The notes under the pieces: model-generated
Told to the model about the DNA's origin: nothing
Database searches by the model: none
Seen by the model: only the letters and a program-made list of their open reading frames with translations
Made by a program: the position numbers and the translations under genes
DNA from: G963668605 sp963668605
GTDB taxonomy: Bacteria; Acidobacteriota; Terriglobia; Bryobacterales; Bryobacteraceae
Reading direction: 5' to 3'
DNA: 64,000 bases
Assembly: GCA_963668605.1 (NCBI GenBank)
Contig: OY764903.1
Coordinates: forward strand, 682,001 to 746,000
Shown: in pieces, positions 34,244 to 44,010 of the stretch
Layout of the letters: each line of letters starts with the position of its first letter
Position numbering within the stretch: position 1 is the stretch's first letter

Positions 34244-36130
34244 ATGGAATCTCCAATACCCGTTGAACGGGACCCTAGTCCGGCCTGGCTGCGCTGGGCC
34301 TACTGGCTGATGCCCGCGATCTTCTGCCTGCTCGTGCATTGGCACGGCGTAATCTCCGGCTTTCGAGCAGACGACTTCGTGTGGCTGCAGCAGCGCCTGC
34401 ACCTCGAAGCCGGACAGAGCGTCTGGAGCTTGCTGTTCACGCCCACGGGTCATGGCACGCTGCGCCCATTCAGCGAGCGTGGCTTTTTCCTGGCGCTCAG
34501 CCTGATCTTTCCGGACAATCCGCTGCCGTACAGGATTGTCGTTTTCCTGACGCAATTCGCCAGCATGGTCTTACTAAGTTCGGTGGTGTGGCGTGTCACC
34601 GGATCGAAGGCGGCGGGTTTCTGGGCGCCGGTACTCTGGATGTCCAACCCCAACGTCGCGCTGGTGATGACGTGGAGTTCGGCCTACATGCAGATCCTGT
34701 GTGGCTTCTGCCTGTTGCTCGCCTTCCATTTCCTGCTGCGCTACATCGAGACCGGGCGGGCGCGCTACTACTGGCTTCAATGCCTCGTCTTTTTACTGGG
34801 ATTCGGCGTGATGGAGACGAACTTCGTCTATCCCGGATTTGCCTTCCTCTACCTGCTGTTGTTCGCGCGCAAGCATCTTTGGAAGATCCTGCCGCTCTGC
34901 GCCGTCTCGGTGGGCTATGTGGCGTTGCACATGTGGCTGGCGCCAAAGAATGCCACCGGGCCGTACTCGATGCACGTGGATTTCTCGATTGTGCGCACTT
35001 TCTTGATCTATTGGAAAATGGCGCTGCAACCGGGCCGCCTGCATCTGTTTGCAGCCAGCGCGCCCCATTTGCCGCGGCTCTTTTTTTACGTGATCTCAGT
35101 GCTTCTGGCCGGATTCATCGGCTGGTCGGCCTGGCGCAGGCGTTGGGCGCCACTGCTCTTCCTGGGCTGGTTTGTTTTGCTGCTGGCGCCGGTCCTGCCG
35201 CTGCGCGATCACATCTCGGACTATTACCTGACGCTTCCCACGATGGCGCTGGGTATGCTCGGCGCTTGGGCGCTGGTCAGCGCCTGGCGCTCCTCGCGAG
35301 CCTGGCAGGGCGCGGGCTTTGCGCTCGCTGCCATCTTTCTAATCCTCTTCGCGCCCGCCGCTTACCGCTCCACGAAATGGTGGTACACGAGCACGGTGGA
35401 GATCAGGGGCCTGCTCGATTCCGTCGTGCGCATCCGAAAGGCGTTTCCGGACAAGACGATTTTGCTGGCGGGAATGAAGGCTGACATGTTCTGGAATGCG
35501 GTCTGGGACGGGGGCTTCACGGCGATGGGCGTGAAAGAGATCTACCTCGACGAGAAGAGCAGGATGCCGATCGACCAGCATCCGGAGATCGGCGACGTTT
35601 CGCACTATTTCCTGTCGCGCAGTGCCGCCGCCGCGCTGATGGAGAAGAACGAGATCGTGGTCTTCGACAACACCGACAGCGGACTGCGCAACATTACGTC
35701 CACATACCGCGAGATCCTCTGGGGCACGCGGCAACCCGGCTATCCGTCGCGCGTGGACGCGGGCACGCCGCAGAGCGCGGAGGTGCTGACCGGCATTTGG
35801 AACGACGAGGACCGCGGGGCCCGCTGGATGGGAAAGAAGGCGGGCGTGCATCTGGCGGGACCGCAAACGGCGGCGGCCAAGTTGCGCATCTCCGGCTTCT
35901 GCCCTGGAACGTGGGAAGCGCGCACCGTTACGGTTTCGCTGGATGGCAAGCCGCTCGGCAGCACGCGGCTGGACACGTGCGATTCGCAGTTCCACGTGAA
36001 CTTCGACCTGCCGCCGGAGTCACTGGGCAAGAACGACGTCCTGGTCGAAGTCGAGGTCGACCGCTTGTTCCATCCGCAGGGTGATGAGCGCCAACTGGGC
36101 CTTCCCTTCGGTACGTTCGAGATCCGGTAG
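34244..36130 (+). CDS. Multi-pass membrane protein, GT-C-like
   Basis: The 628-residue protein has about ten membrane segments in its first 370 residues (for example WAYWLMPAIFCLLVHW, IVVFLTQFASMVLLSSVVW and FLGWFVLLLAPVLPL). The first periplasmic loop contains FRADDFVWLQQ, an acidic DD pair placed like the catalytic Asp of GT-C glycosyltransferases. The C-terminal 260 residues are soluble and beta-rich. GT-C enzymes use polyprenyl-linked sugars. A dolichyl-phosphate-mannose-synthase-like gene lies directly beside it on the other strand, which supports a glycan role. Exact activity is unknown. Confidence 0.65.
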   Translation: MESPIPVERDPSPAWLRWAYWLMPAIFCLLVHWHGVISGFRADDFVWLQQRLHLEAGQSVWSLLFTPTGHGTLRPFSERGFFLALSLIFPDNPLPYRIVVFLTQFASMVLLSSVVWRVTGSKAAGFWAPVLWMSNPNVALVMTWSSAYMQILCGFCLLLAFHFLLRYIETGRARYYWLQCLVFLLGFGVMETNFVYPGFAFLYLLLFARKHLWKILPLCAVSVGYVALHMWLAPKNATGPYSMHVDFSIVRTFLIYWKMALQPGRLHLFAASAPHLPRLFFYVISVLLAGFIGWSAWRRRWAPLLFLGWFVLLLAPVLPLRDHISDYYLTLPTMALGMLGAWALVSAWRSSRAWQGAGFALAAIFLILFAPAAYRSTKWWYTSTVEIRGLLDSVVRIRKAFPDKTILLAGMKADMFWNAVWDGGFTAMGVKEIYLDEKSRMPIDQHPEIGDVSHYFLSRSAAAALMEKNEIVVFDNTDSGLRNITSTYREILWGTRQPGYPSRVDAGTPQSAEVLTGIWNDEDRGARWMGKKAGVHLAGPQTAAAKLRISGFCPGTWEARTVTVSLDGKPLGSTRLDTCDSQFHVNFDLPPESLGKNDVLVEVEVDRLFHPQGDERQLGLPFGTFEIR

Positions 36131-36136
36131 CCGCGA

Positions 36137-36859
36137 TCAGGGTTTTTGCGAGCCGCCGAAATAGCGCAGCGCCATCATGCGGGCGAGCGTCTTCAGGTAA
36201 GCCCAGCCGAAATGGATCAGGCGCGCATGGGAGGTTCCAGCGCCGCGCGGCGCATAGTCGAAGGGGATCTCGCGGATGCGCCAGCCGCGCACGTACACCT
36301 TGATCAGCAGCTCTTCGAGAACATCGAAGTCGCGCGCCACGAGATTGAGCGCCTGCAGCGTTTCGCGGCGGTACATGCGGTACCCGCTCGAAAGATCCTG
36401 AAGCGGAATCGCGAGGAGCAGGGCGAAGGTGTTGTTCAGAATCTTGCTGAGGATCCAGCGGAAGCGGTCCATCTCGGCGTGTCCGCCCTGGATATAGCGT
36501 GAGGCGATGAGCATATGCGCCTCCTCGCGGTACTTCCAGAAATCCTCAATGAAAACGGGCCGGTGCGAGAGATCCGCATCCATCGTGACCACATAGCGCG
36601 CGGTGGTGCTGGCAAAGCCGGCGATCAGGGCGCCGCCGTAACCGCGCTCGGTCTGCCGCACGGCTTTGGCGCCGAGAGCGGCCGCGGCCTCGAAAGTCCC
36701 ATCTTTTGAACCGCCGTCGACAACGACGATTTCCGAAGGCACGGCCAAGCGCCCGAGTACTTCGCGGAGCATCGGCAGCAGCACTTCGAGATTTTCACGC
36801 TCGTTCCAGGCGGGGATCACCACGGCGATTTCGGGCGTTGCGGTAGATTCAGTGTTCAT
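36137..36859 (-). CDS. GT2 polyprenyl-phosphate sugar synthase (DPM1-like)
   Basis: The 240-residue enzyme has the GT-A pattern of polyprenol-phosphate mannose or glucose synthases: VVIPAWNERENLEVLLPML, EIVVVDGGSKDGT, the metal-binding MDADLSH and the SSGYRMYRRETL segment. There is no C-terminal membrane domain, as in soluble bacterial DPM1 proteins. It would load a sugar onto a polyprenyl phosphate for use by GT-C enzymes such as the neighbouring membrane protein. The sugar is not determined. Confidence 0.85.
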   Translation of the reverse strand: MNTESTATPEIAVVIPAWNERENLEVLLPMLREVLGRLAVPSEIVVVDGGSKDGTFEAAAALGAKAVRQTERGYGGALIAGFASTTARYVVTMDADLSHRPVFIEDFWKYREEAHMLIASRYIQGGHAEMDRFRWILSKILNNTFALLLAIPLQDLSSGYRMYRRETLQALNLVARDFDVLEELLIKVYVRGWRIREIPFDYAPRGAGTSHARLIHFGWAYLKTLARMMALRYFGGSQKP

Positions 36860-36958
36860 GCGTTCAACGAAGTTTAGAATAACAGGTGGGACGGCGGACC
36901 GGCGCGCCTGCGAGCGCGATACAATCGAACTGAGCCGTCTTGAATAAAAGGATTTTCC

Positions 36959-39900
36959 GTGCGCCTTTCTGAGATTTGCGTTCAGCGCCCCGTCTTCGCA
37001 TTCATGCTGATTCTGTTCCTCGTGGTGATGGGGGTCTTCAGCTTCTTACAGTTGGGCGTCGATCTTTTTCCGCGCAGCGACCCCGCCACCATCTATGTGA
37101 GAGTGCGTCTGCCCGGCGCCAGCCCCGAAGAAGTGACCTCGCAGGTGGTACTGCCACTCGAGGAGAGCATTGCGGCGGTTAGCGGCATCGACGAACTGCG
37201 CTCGATGGTCACCGAGGGTAGCGCCAGCATTATCGTCACCTTCGTTCTCGAACGCGATATCGGCGAGGCGGCCGAAGACGTCCGCGAGAAGGTCGCCGCC
37301 GCGGTGCGCAAGTTGCCGCCCAACGCCCTGCCGCCCACTGTTGCGAAGTCCGATCCCGACAACGATCCGGTGATCACGCTCGCCGTCAGCGGCGACCGTC
37401 CCGCGCGGGAACTGACTGAGGTCGCCGACAAGCAGATCCGGCGCGCGCTCGAAACCGTCGATGGCGTCGGAGCCGTGGATATCACCGGTGGCCGCAGCCG
37501 GCAGATCAACGTCTTCATGGATCTGAATAAGTTGAACGGCTACAGACTTACGGCCCAGGATGTCAGGCGCGCGCTCGAGACCGAGAACATCGAGGCGCCC
37601 GGCGGCCGCATCGTGCGCGGACCTACCGAGGTCGGCGTGCGCACCATGGGCCGCGTCGAGGCCGTTTCGGAGTTCAACGACATCATTGTGAAAAACGTGG
37701 GAGACGCACCGGTGCGCCTTCGGGATCTCGGCTACGTCGAAGACGGCATGGCCGAGCGCCGTTCGTTTGCGTATTACCATGGCAAGCCCGCCGTGATTCT
37801 GGAAGTCCGCAGGCAGGTAGGAACCAACACGGTCAAGGTGGTTGACGATCTGCAGGAGCGCATCACGCAGATCAACACGCGGCTGCCCGTGGGCGTCAAG
37901 ATTGATGTTATCAAGGAGCAGGCCACTTACATCAAGAACTCGGTCAACGCGCTCGAAGAGCACCTTGTACTGGGCAGCCTGCTGGCCTCCTTTATCGTCT
38001 GGATCTTCATCCGCGATTGGCGCACGGTGTTCATTAGTTCGATCGCGATTCCCACGTCGATCATCACCACGTTCTCCATCATGAGGCTGATGGACTACAC
38101 TTTGAACTCGATGACGCTGCTAGGCATCACCCTGGCGGTCGGCATCGTGATCGACGACGCCATCATTGTCCTTGAAAATATCTATCGCTTCATCGAAGAG
38201 AAAGACATGGACCCGATGGAGGCGGCCGTCGGCGCTACGAAAGAGATTGCGCTTGCCGTTCTGGCCACCACTCTGTCTCTTGTGATCATCTTCGTCCCCA
38301 TCGCTTTCATGTCCGGCTATGCGAAGCGTTATATGAACCAGTTTGGCTGGACGATGGCATTTTCCATCATGGTCTCGATGCTGGTGGCGTTCACACTGAC
38401 ACCGACGCTGAGCGCGCGCCTGTTGAAGCGGCGCACTCCCGAGCAGCGTAAGGCCCATGACCACGGCCATGGATTCTTTGACCGCGTCTACGGCGCCATG
38501 CTCCGTTGGTCGCTCGGCCACCGCTGGGTGATCGTGCTGATCTGCGTTGTGACTTTCGCCTCCACATTCGTAATCAACAGATACATTGGCCGCGACTGGA
38601 TGCCGCAGGACGACCAGAACGAACTCTCCGTCTCCACTGAACTGCCCGAAGGATCTTCACTGGCGGCCACCGAGAAAACGATGCTCGCCATCGCCTCGAA
38701 AATCGAGAAACTCGATGGAGTCATCGTGGCGATTCCACAAACGTATTCGAGCTCGCTGGACCGCATCACGATGGGGCAGGCGACGGTGCTGCTCAAACCG
38801 ACCAGCGAACGTCCCGACATCCTCACGATGGGGCAGCAAGTGCGCCAACTGCTGCGCGAGTTCAGTTACGCCCGCCCGCGTGTCTCGTTCCCGAACGTCC
38901 TGGGCGGCCGCGACACGTTCTCGCCGATCCGCGTGCAGTTGCTCGGGCCGGACATGGGTACGCTGGTCGAACTTGCCAAGAAGGCCAGTCTGCAGATGGT
39001 GAAAGAGCCGTCGTTGGTCGACGTCAAGGTCAACCTGAATCTGAACAATCCCGAGTTGCAGGTCGCGATCAATCGCTCGCTCGCCTCCGATCTGGGCGTC
39101 CGCGTGGCCGACATCTCAGGCGCCGTGCGATTGCTCATGTCCGGAGAGGATCAGATCTCAACGTACAAGGAAGCTTCCGAACAGTATCCGGTGACCATGC
39201 GCCTGTTGCCCGAGCAGCGCGACGATCCCGAAATGCTGGGCCGGTTGATGGTTCCTTCGGCTAAACTGGGCTTGATCCGGCTCGATTCCATCGCGAAACT
39301 GGAGCGTGGCCTCGGCCCGAGCCGCATCGACCGCTACAATCGCCAGTTCGCCGTCGGCTTTTACGGGAATATCGCTCCCGGGGCTACTTTGGGCGAAGGC
39401 GCCGCCGCCACGCAAGCGATCTTCGACCGCTTGGCTCTGCCACCCGGTTACACGATGAAATTCTCCGGCCAGGTTAAGATCCTCGAAGAGACGACGACGA
39501 ACATGCTCATCGCTTTCGGCCTGGCGTCGATCTTCATGTACATGGTGCTCGCCGCCCAGTTCGAGAGTCTGATCCATCCGTTCATTATTCTGCTCACTCT
39601 GCCGCTCTCGATTCCGTTCGCGTTGCTGTCACTGATCGCCACGGGACGCAGCTTGAATCTGTTCAGCGCGCTTGGCGTGCTATTGCTGCTGGGCATCGTG
39701 AAAAAGAACGGCATTCTCCAGATCGACTATATGAACCGGCTGCGGAATCAGGGCATGCCGTTGCGCGAAGCGATCCTCGAAGCCAACCGCGTGCGTCTGC
39801 GCCCGATTCTGATGACCACGTTTTCGATTGTCGCTGGCCTGATTCCAACGGCGATTGGCATGGGCGCCGGTGCATCTCAACGTTCCGCGATCGCCGTCAC

Positions 39901-40039
39901 GATCATCGGCGGGCAGTTGCTCTGCCTGCTGCTGACACTGCTCGTCGTACCGGTCGGCTACTCGCTGGTCGAAGGCGCGCGTTTACGGTTGGAGCGGCGC
40001 AAAGGCGTCCAGCAGCCGGCCGCGGTGATGGGCGACTGA
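36959..40039 (+). CDS. RND-family efflux permease (AcrB/HAE1-like)
   Basis: The 1026-residue permease starts at GTG 36959 and has the standard RND layout: a first membrane segment (FAFMLILFLVVMGVFSFL) and two large periplasmic loops. The proton-relay Asp pair is in VGIVIDDAIIVLENIY. A second block of six membrane helices follows (VLLLLGIVKKNGILQIDYMN). It exchanges protons for export of hydrophobic compounds through a tripartite pump. No adaptor or outer-membrane partner gene is adjacent, so these must be encoded elsewhere. Length is normal for the family. Confidence 0.93.
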   Translation: MRLSEICVQRPVFAFMLILFLVVMGVFSFLQLGVDLFPRSDPATIYVRVRLPGASPEEVTSQVVLPLEESIAAVSGIDELRSMVTEGSASIIVTFVLERDIGEAAEDVREKVAAAVRKLPPNALPPTVAKSDPDNDPVITLAVSGDRPARELTEVADKQIRRALETVDGVGAVDITGGRSRQINVFMDLNKLNGYRLTAQDVRRALETENIEAPGGRIVRGPTEVGVRTMGRVEAVSEFNDIIVKNVGDAPVRLRDLGYVEDGMAERRSFAYYHGKPAVILEVRRQVGTNTVKVVDDLQERITQINTRLPVGVKIDVIKEQATYIKNSVNALEEHLVLGSLLASFIVWIFIRDWRTVFISSIAIPTSIITTFSIMRLMDYTLNSMTLLGITLAVGIVIDDAIIVLENIYRFIEEKDMDPMEAAVGATKEIALAVLATTLSLVIIFVPIAFMSGYAKRYMNQFGWTMAFSIMVSMLVAFTLTPTLSARLLKRRTPEQRKAHDHGHGFFDRVYGAMLRWSLGHRWVIVLICVVTFASTFVINRYIGRDWMPQDDQNELSVSTELPEGSSLAATEKTMLAIASKIEKLDGVIVAIPQTYSSSLDRITMGQATVLLKPTSERPDILTMGQQVRQLLREFSYARPRVSFPNVLGGRDTFSPIRVQLLGPDMGTLVELAKKASLQMVKEPSLVDVKVNLNLNNPELQVAINRSLASDLGVRVADISGAVRLLMSGEDQISTYKEASEQYPVTMRLLPEQRDDPEMLGRLMVPSAKLGLIRLDSIAKLERGLGPSRIDRYNRQFAVGFYGNIAPGATLGEGAAATQAIFDRLALPPGYTMKFSGQVKILEETTTNMLIAFGLASIFMYMVLAAQFESLIHPFIILLTLPLSIPFALLSLIATGRSLNLFSALGVLLLLGIVKKNGILQIDYMNRLRNQGMPLREAILEANRVRLRPILMTTFSIVAGLIPTAIGMGAGASQRSAIAVTIIGGQLLCLLLTLLVVPVGYSLVEGARLRLERRKGVQQPAAVMGD

Positions 40040-40161
40040 GTCTCCGGCGAACGTAAAAGAATTTTTACAATTTGGTGAAATCCTTTTTGTGCCACAGTGC
40101 GTCTGATTGGGTGACTGCACGGAGCGATAGTCGCGAAATGCAGCCAGAAGAGGAGAGGGCT

Positions 40162-40368
40162 ATGACGGGACTCACCAAGACCGCGCCTGGCGCAATCGCA
40201 CCCGCAGTACATAAAGGCGACGTGTACTGCTACCTTTGCACACACACTGTGGAAGCGGAGATCTACTCCGCGGGAAAGATTTCGCGGGTCAAGCCTGGCC
40301 AGAAGTGCCCGCGCTGTTCCGCGCCGCTCGATTCCGGCTATGTACTGCGCATGAGCCAAGCTGCCTGA
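40162..40368 (+). CDS. Small zinc-ribbon-like protein
   Basis: The 68-residue protein starts at ATG 40162 after GAGGAGAGGG; an earlier ATG at 40138 is in frame. It has two CxxC pairs, CYLC near residue 21 and CPRC near residue 48, separated by a stretch with EAEIYSAGKISRVKPG. A zinc ribbon is likely. The function is unknown. A perfect inverted repeat follows its stop codon, and a second two-CxxC protein is encoded 88 bases downstream. Confidence 0.6.
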   Translation: MTGLTKTAPGAIAPAVHKGDVYCYLCTHTVEAEIYSAGKISRVKPGQKCPRCSAPLDSGYVLRMSQAA

Positions 40369-40380
40369 TGGGAGGCCTCA

Positions 40381-40444
40381 GCCCTTGTTCCTGGGAATCG
40401 TTTTATGGTGTAGTAGTGAATAGCTTGTGGTAGTGAACAAGGGC
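40381..40444. repeat. Perfect 10-base inverted repeat between two small zinc-ribbon genes
   Basis: GCCCTTGTTC (40381-40390) pairs exactly with GAACAAGGGC (40435-40444), leaving a 44-base loop that contains the near repeats GTAGTGAATA and GTAGTGAACA. It ends 11 bases before the ATG of the next gene, so it may be a terminator, an operator or a translational control stem. Confidence 0.5.
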
Positions 40445-40455
40445 AAGCTTACTGA

Positions 40456-40680
40456 ATGAAACGAAAGACGCCGCCAGTACCGGACTCCGTGGTCCCGCCA
40501 GAGATTTTGGAGAGGGCCACATCTGAACTTCCGCCTCTTGTGCTGAAGCCGCCGGTCAAGTGTGTCGTGTGCGGCAGTGAAGGCGCGCCGATCTCGAGCG
40601 AGCAGCTCTGTTGGGTCTGCCGTCGGTTGAAGATCAGCGCGTGGCGCGAGTCTGACGCGCAGATTCCCGTTCAGGAATGA
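40456..40680 (+). CDS. Small two-CxxC protein, possible zinc ribbon
   Basis: The 74-residue protein has a Pro-rich N-terminus (about 1-33) and then CVVCGSEGAPISSEQLCWVC, a compact pair of CxxC knuckles with 13 residues between them. This would form a small zinc-binding knot. The ribosome site before ATG 40456 is weak. The end overlaps the convergent ornithine-cyclodeaminase-like gene by ten bases. Its function is not recognised. Confidence 0.6.
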   Translation: MKRKTPPVPDSVVPPEILERATSELPPLVLKPPVKCVVCGSEGAPISSEQLCWVCRRLKISAWRESDAQIPVQE

Positions 40681-41630
40681 AATGCCGGGACATCGTTCCC
40701 CATTCCGTTTTTTAGCGCTTCCTCGTACACAAATCCAGCCGCTGCAATATCCTGCACGCCGAGTCCCACTGACTTGAAGATCGTGATCTGCCCGCTTTCG
40801 ACCCTCCCAGCGGCCGGGTTCGCGACTAATTGAGACAATTCAACTACCTTGGGATTTTTCTCGAATTCGGCGCCGAGGCCGAGCAGCAGGTCGCCCGCTT
40901 CCAACTTTGCCTGCTCAAACGAATCGACAGCCACCAGCGCGGCCCGCTCCAGGATCTCGCCCGGGAGTTCACGGCGTTGCGGGTGGTTCGAGCCGGCGGC
41001 GTTAATGTGCGCGCCGGGCGCGATCCAGCCGGCCTCGAAGACCGGGTTTTTCGCAAAGGTCGCCGTCGAGACGATGTCCGCGCCGGCGACGGCATCCTCG
41101 GCGGTGGTGACGGCGGCACTGCGGACGCCGAAATTGCGCGAGCACTCCTCGGCGAAACGGTTTCGCTTTTCGTCGCTACGGCTCCAGATCTTGATGCGCT
41201 CGATCGGGCGTACGGCCAACACTGCCGCCACCTGCGTTTCCGCCTGAAATCCACTACCGATCACGCCGAGCGTGCGCGCGTCCGCGCGGGCCAGCAAGTC
41301 CGTGGCGAGTCCGCTGGCGGCGCCGGTGCGGATCTGCCCCAGGTGGTTCGCTTCCAGCATCGCGAGGGGCTTGGCGGTTGCCGCGTCATAGAGCAAGACC
41401 AGAAAATAGGCGCCGTGCTTGAGGTGCGTCGAGTAAATCTTTGCTCCGAAATAGGCGCCGTGCGAGCCGGCGAGTTGGTGCAGTATGGCACCCGTAGGCA
41501 GCGCCAAGCGGCGGCGCGGCTGATTCTGTGACGTCTTTTCGGCGAGTCCCGCGAACGTCGAGCGCATCAGTTCCACGGCCTTGGCCATCGGCAGCAGGGC
41601 CCGAACATCGGATTCGGTTAGAAAGAGCAT
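40671..41630 (-). CDS. Ornithine cyclodeaminase/mu-crystallin family protein
   Basis: The 319-residue protein starts at ATG 41630, where the family begins (MLFLTESDVRALLPMAKAVE); a longer frame goes to 41669. It has the Rossmann NAD-binding motif LGVIGSGFQAETQ, the conserved IWSRSDEKRNRFAEE strand-helix, ADIVSTATFAKNPVF and HINAAGSNHPQRREL. Family members include ornithine cyclodeaminase, alanine dehydrogenase and ketimine reductases. The substrate cannot be fixed from sequence, and no proline or opine genes are adjacent. Confidence 0.85.
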   Translation of the reverse strand: MLFLTESDVRALLPMAKAVELMRSTFAGLAEKTSQNQPRRRLALPTGAILHQLAGSHGAYFGAKIYSTHLKHGAYFLVLLYDAATAKPLAMLEANHLGQIRTGAASGLATDLLARADARTLGVIGSGFQAETQVAAVLAVRPIERIKIWSRSDEKRNRFAEECSRNFGVRSAAVTTAEDAVAGADIVSTATFAKNPVFEAGWIAPGAHINAAGSNHPQRRELPGEILERAALVAVDSFEQAKLEAGDLLLGLGAEFEKNPKVVELSQLVANPAAGRVESGQITIFKSVGLGVQDIAAAGFVYEEALKNGMGNDVPAFHS

Positions 41631-41682
41631 GCTCTTTCTAGTGTCGCGGCTGAAGCAGCCGCGAGGCAACCGGGCTGGACGA

Positions 41683-43119
41683 TTACAGTTTCGGCGGCAG
41701 GTTCAGCGATTTGTCGGCGTGCAGCAGTTTCGCCAGGTCTCGCTGCTGCGTGGCGGCCTTGGCATTGCCGGCGAGATTGGTCCACTCGTTGACGTCGATC
41801 TCGTGGTCGTAGAGTTCAACGCCGTCCTTGGTGTTGTTCCACTCCGTATAGCGGTAGCGGTCCGTTCGTACGCTGAGTCCGAAGCGGTTCTGCCCGCGCG
41901 ATACGATCGTGTACGCCGCTTTCTTCCAGGCGCGCTGCGGATCGTCGAGCAGCGGCGCGAAGCTGGTGCCCTCCATGCCGGGCGCCTGTGGAATTCCGGC
42001 GAGCTGCGACAGCGTCGGATAGATATCGACGAACTCCACCAGGCGCGAACTAGCCACACCCTGCTTCTTTCCGGGCGCATGGACGATCAATGGCGCGTGT
42101 GCGGACTCTTCGAAGACTGTCATTTTGCGCCACAGTTGCAGGTGGTCGTAGAGATGCCAGCCGTGATCGCCGAAGAACAGCACGACGGTATTGTCCCAGA
42201 GCTTATTCTGATCCAGCGTGTCGAGCACGACGCCAAGCTGCGCGTCCATGAAACTTGTCGCCGCGTGATAGGCCAGAATCGCCTGGCGCCGCTCCAGATC
42301 GGTCATCTTTTCGTCGCCTGCGGTAGTGGTCAACGCGATGGGTGGAATGTCGTCGCGATCATTGGCCGGTGTGTTCGGCAGCTTGATGCGGTCGATCGAG
42401 TACATGTCGAAATACTTACGAGGGGCGACCCACGGCAGATGCGGTTTGTGAAAGCCGCAGCCGATGAAGAATGGCCCGTTCTTATGCTGGGTGAGAAGTT
42501 GCGCGATGCGCCGCGCCGTGGCGCCATCGGGTTCCTCGGCGTCCTGACGGTCGGTCGGCGTCCAGGAGAGCTTGACGCCTCCGCCGCCGTCCTTCCGGTC
42601 TCCGGCCCTTGCCGCAGCTTTCTTGTCTGCCTTGCCCTTGCGTGTGAATGGAACCTCTTCGCCATCGCGTCCCAAGGGAACTCCAGCCGCGCTCTCGGAG
42701 ATGTCCCACTTGAGCGCGCCCTCATATGTTCCATGTGCGATCTTGCCGACCCGCGCGGTGAAGTAGCCGTTCGCCTTGAAGTGCTCCGGCAGGAAGGCGA
42801 TGTTGCCGAGCGTCGTGCGCGGCGGCGTGGTATTCCCGAGCACCTGCGTCGTTTCCGGACGCTTCCCGCTGAGCAGCGAGGTTCGCGATGCGTTGCACAC
42901 CGGATAGTTGCAGTAGGAGTGGTCAAAGCGCACTCCGTGCCCCGCCAGCCTGTCGATATTGGGCGTCTTTACGATCGGGTCGCCGTAGCAGCCGATGCGG
43001 TTGTTTAGATCGTCGACGGCGATTACCAGCACATTGGTCTTGGCGCCCGCCTTTTGCGTCATCGACGCCAACGGCGCGGCCATGGGCATCCAGAGCATAT
43101 CACGTCGTGAAATAGCCAT
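41683..43119 (-). CDS. Sulfatase, iduronate-2-sulfatase-like, exported
   Basis: The 478-residue enzyme has a twin-arginine-like start (ISRRDMLWMPMAAPL). The metal site is in VIAVDDLNNRIGCYG and the formylglycine motif is Cys75-N-A-S-Arg79. The later metal and substrate motifs GCGFHKPHLPWVAP and FFGDHGWHLYDH are present. It resembles iduronate-2-sulfatase-type family S1 enzymes that hydrolyse sulfate esters of polysaccharides. It needs a formylglycine-generating enzyme, which is not in this window. It is followed, 12 bases away on the same strand, by the upstream DUF1080 gene's end, so the two may form a unit. Confidence 0.9.
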   Translation of the reverse strand: MAISRRDMLWMPMAAPLASMTQKAGAKTNVLVIAVDDLNNRIGCYGDPIVKTPNIDRLAGHGVRFDHSYCNYPVCNASRTSLLSGKRPETTQVLGNTTPPRTTLGNIAFLPEHFKANGYFTARVGKIAHGTYEGALKWDISESAAGVPLGRDGEEVPFTRKGKADKKAAARAGDRKDGGGGVKLSWTPTDRQDAEEPDGATARRIAQLLTQHKNGPFFIGCGFHKPHLPWVAPRKYFDMYSIDRIKLPNTPANDRDDIPPIALTTTAGDEKMTDLERRQAILAYHAATSFMDAQLGVVLDTLDQNKLWDNTVVLFFGDHGWHLYDHLQLWRKMTVFEESAHAPLIVHAPGKKQGVASSRLVEFVDIYPTLSQLAGIPQAPGMEGTSFAPLLDDPQRAWKKAAYTIVSRGQNRFGLSVRTDRYRYTEWNNTKDGVELYDHEIDVNEWTNLAGNAKAATQQRDLAKLLHADKSLNLPPKL

Positions 43120-43131
43120 TTCCCCGTCTCC

Positions 43132-43935
43132 TTATCGTTCTACGATCGGCCGTAGCGGGCGAACATAAATGTTCCGGAAGGCCACTGGACCGTGGTCGCC
43201 CTGCAACATCAGAGGGTTCAGCGGCGCTTCGGCGTGCGCCATGTGGGCGCGCGTGCCGCCCTCTACCTCTACGTTCTCTTGCACCTTCAAGCCGTTGTGC
43301 AGTACGCGGATGAACTTCGCGTTCTGCGTCTTCTTCCCGGTGGCGTCAAAGCGCGGCGCGCGGAACCAGATGTAGAACGATTGCCATTCGCCGGGCCTGC
43401 GGCTCGCATTCACAGCCGGCGCCGATCCGCCGACGCCTTTGTTGTCGATCCAGCGATGATAGACGCCGCCGCAATCCGACGATGTAGGTGGCAACGCCGA
43501 GGCCCAGCTATCGAATACCTGGATCTCATAAAGACCTTGCAGGTAGACGCCCGAGTTGGAGCCTTTCGGGAGGAGAAATTCTACGTACAATTCCACGTCG
43601 CCGAATTTCTCGTCCGTCACGATGTTTACTGTCCTGCCTGCCAGGCTATTCAGCATCGTGCCCGACGGTGTTTTCACGCCGGAGAGCCTTGTCGGACCGA
43701 GCAGACGCTCCCAGCGAACTCCTCGTATCGTGAGCCACTCATTGGGCTTAGCGGGATCCTGCCCGTGCCAGCCGCTCAGGTCCTTACCATTGAGCAGCGG
43801 CTTCCAGCCGTCTTCCAGGAGAAAGGGCGCATCGCCGTGCATCTCGCCATCGGTTGCGTCTGGAGCTTTTTGTGCGCCCAAGAGCCAAGCGAAGGCGCAA
43901 AATAGCGAAACCAAAACGGGGAATCGAGTTTTCAT
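43132..43935 (-). CDS. Exported DUF1080 (3-keto-disaccharide hydrolase-like) protein
   Basis: The 267-residue protein starts at ATG 43935 with a signal peptide (FPVLVSLFCAFAWLLGAQ). The DUF1080 pattern is clear: WKPLLNGKDLSGWHGQDPAK, FGDVELYVEFLLPKGSNSGV, YLQGLYEIQVFDSW, FYIWFRAPRFD and a final GPVAFRNIYVRPL. An upstream in-frame extension to 44304 overlaps the promoter region and was rejected. Together with the sulfatase transcribed after it, it points to breakdown of external polysaccharides. Reaction is inferred from characterised family members. Confidence 0.87.
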   Translation of the reverse strand: MKTRFPVLVSLFCAFAWLLGAQKAPDATDGEMHGDAPFLLEDGWKPLLNGKDLSGWHGQDPAKPNEWLTIRGVRWERLLGPTRLSGVKTPSGTMLNSLAGRTVNIVTDEKFGDVELYVEFLLPKGSNSGVYLQGLYEIQVFDSWASALPPTSSDCGGVYHRWIDNKGVGGSAPAVNASRRPGEWQSFYIWFRAPRFDATGKKTQNAKFIRVLHNGLKVQENVEVEGGTRAHMAHAEAPLNPLMLQGDHGPVAFRNIYVRPLRPIVER

Positions 43936-44010
43936 CAGTAAGAATCTTACCAAACCCTCTCCTGCCGTGGGAGTCGCGGCCGCAAACATTACCGTGGAAT
44001 ATGTTTTTTG

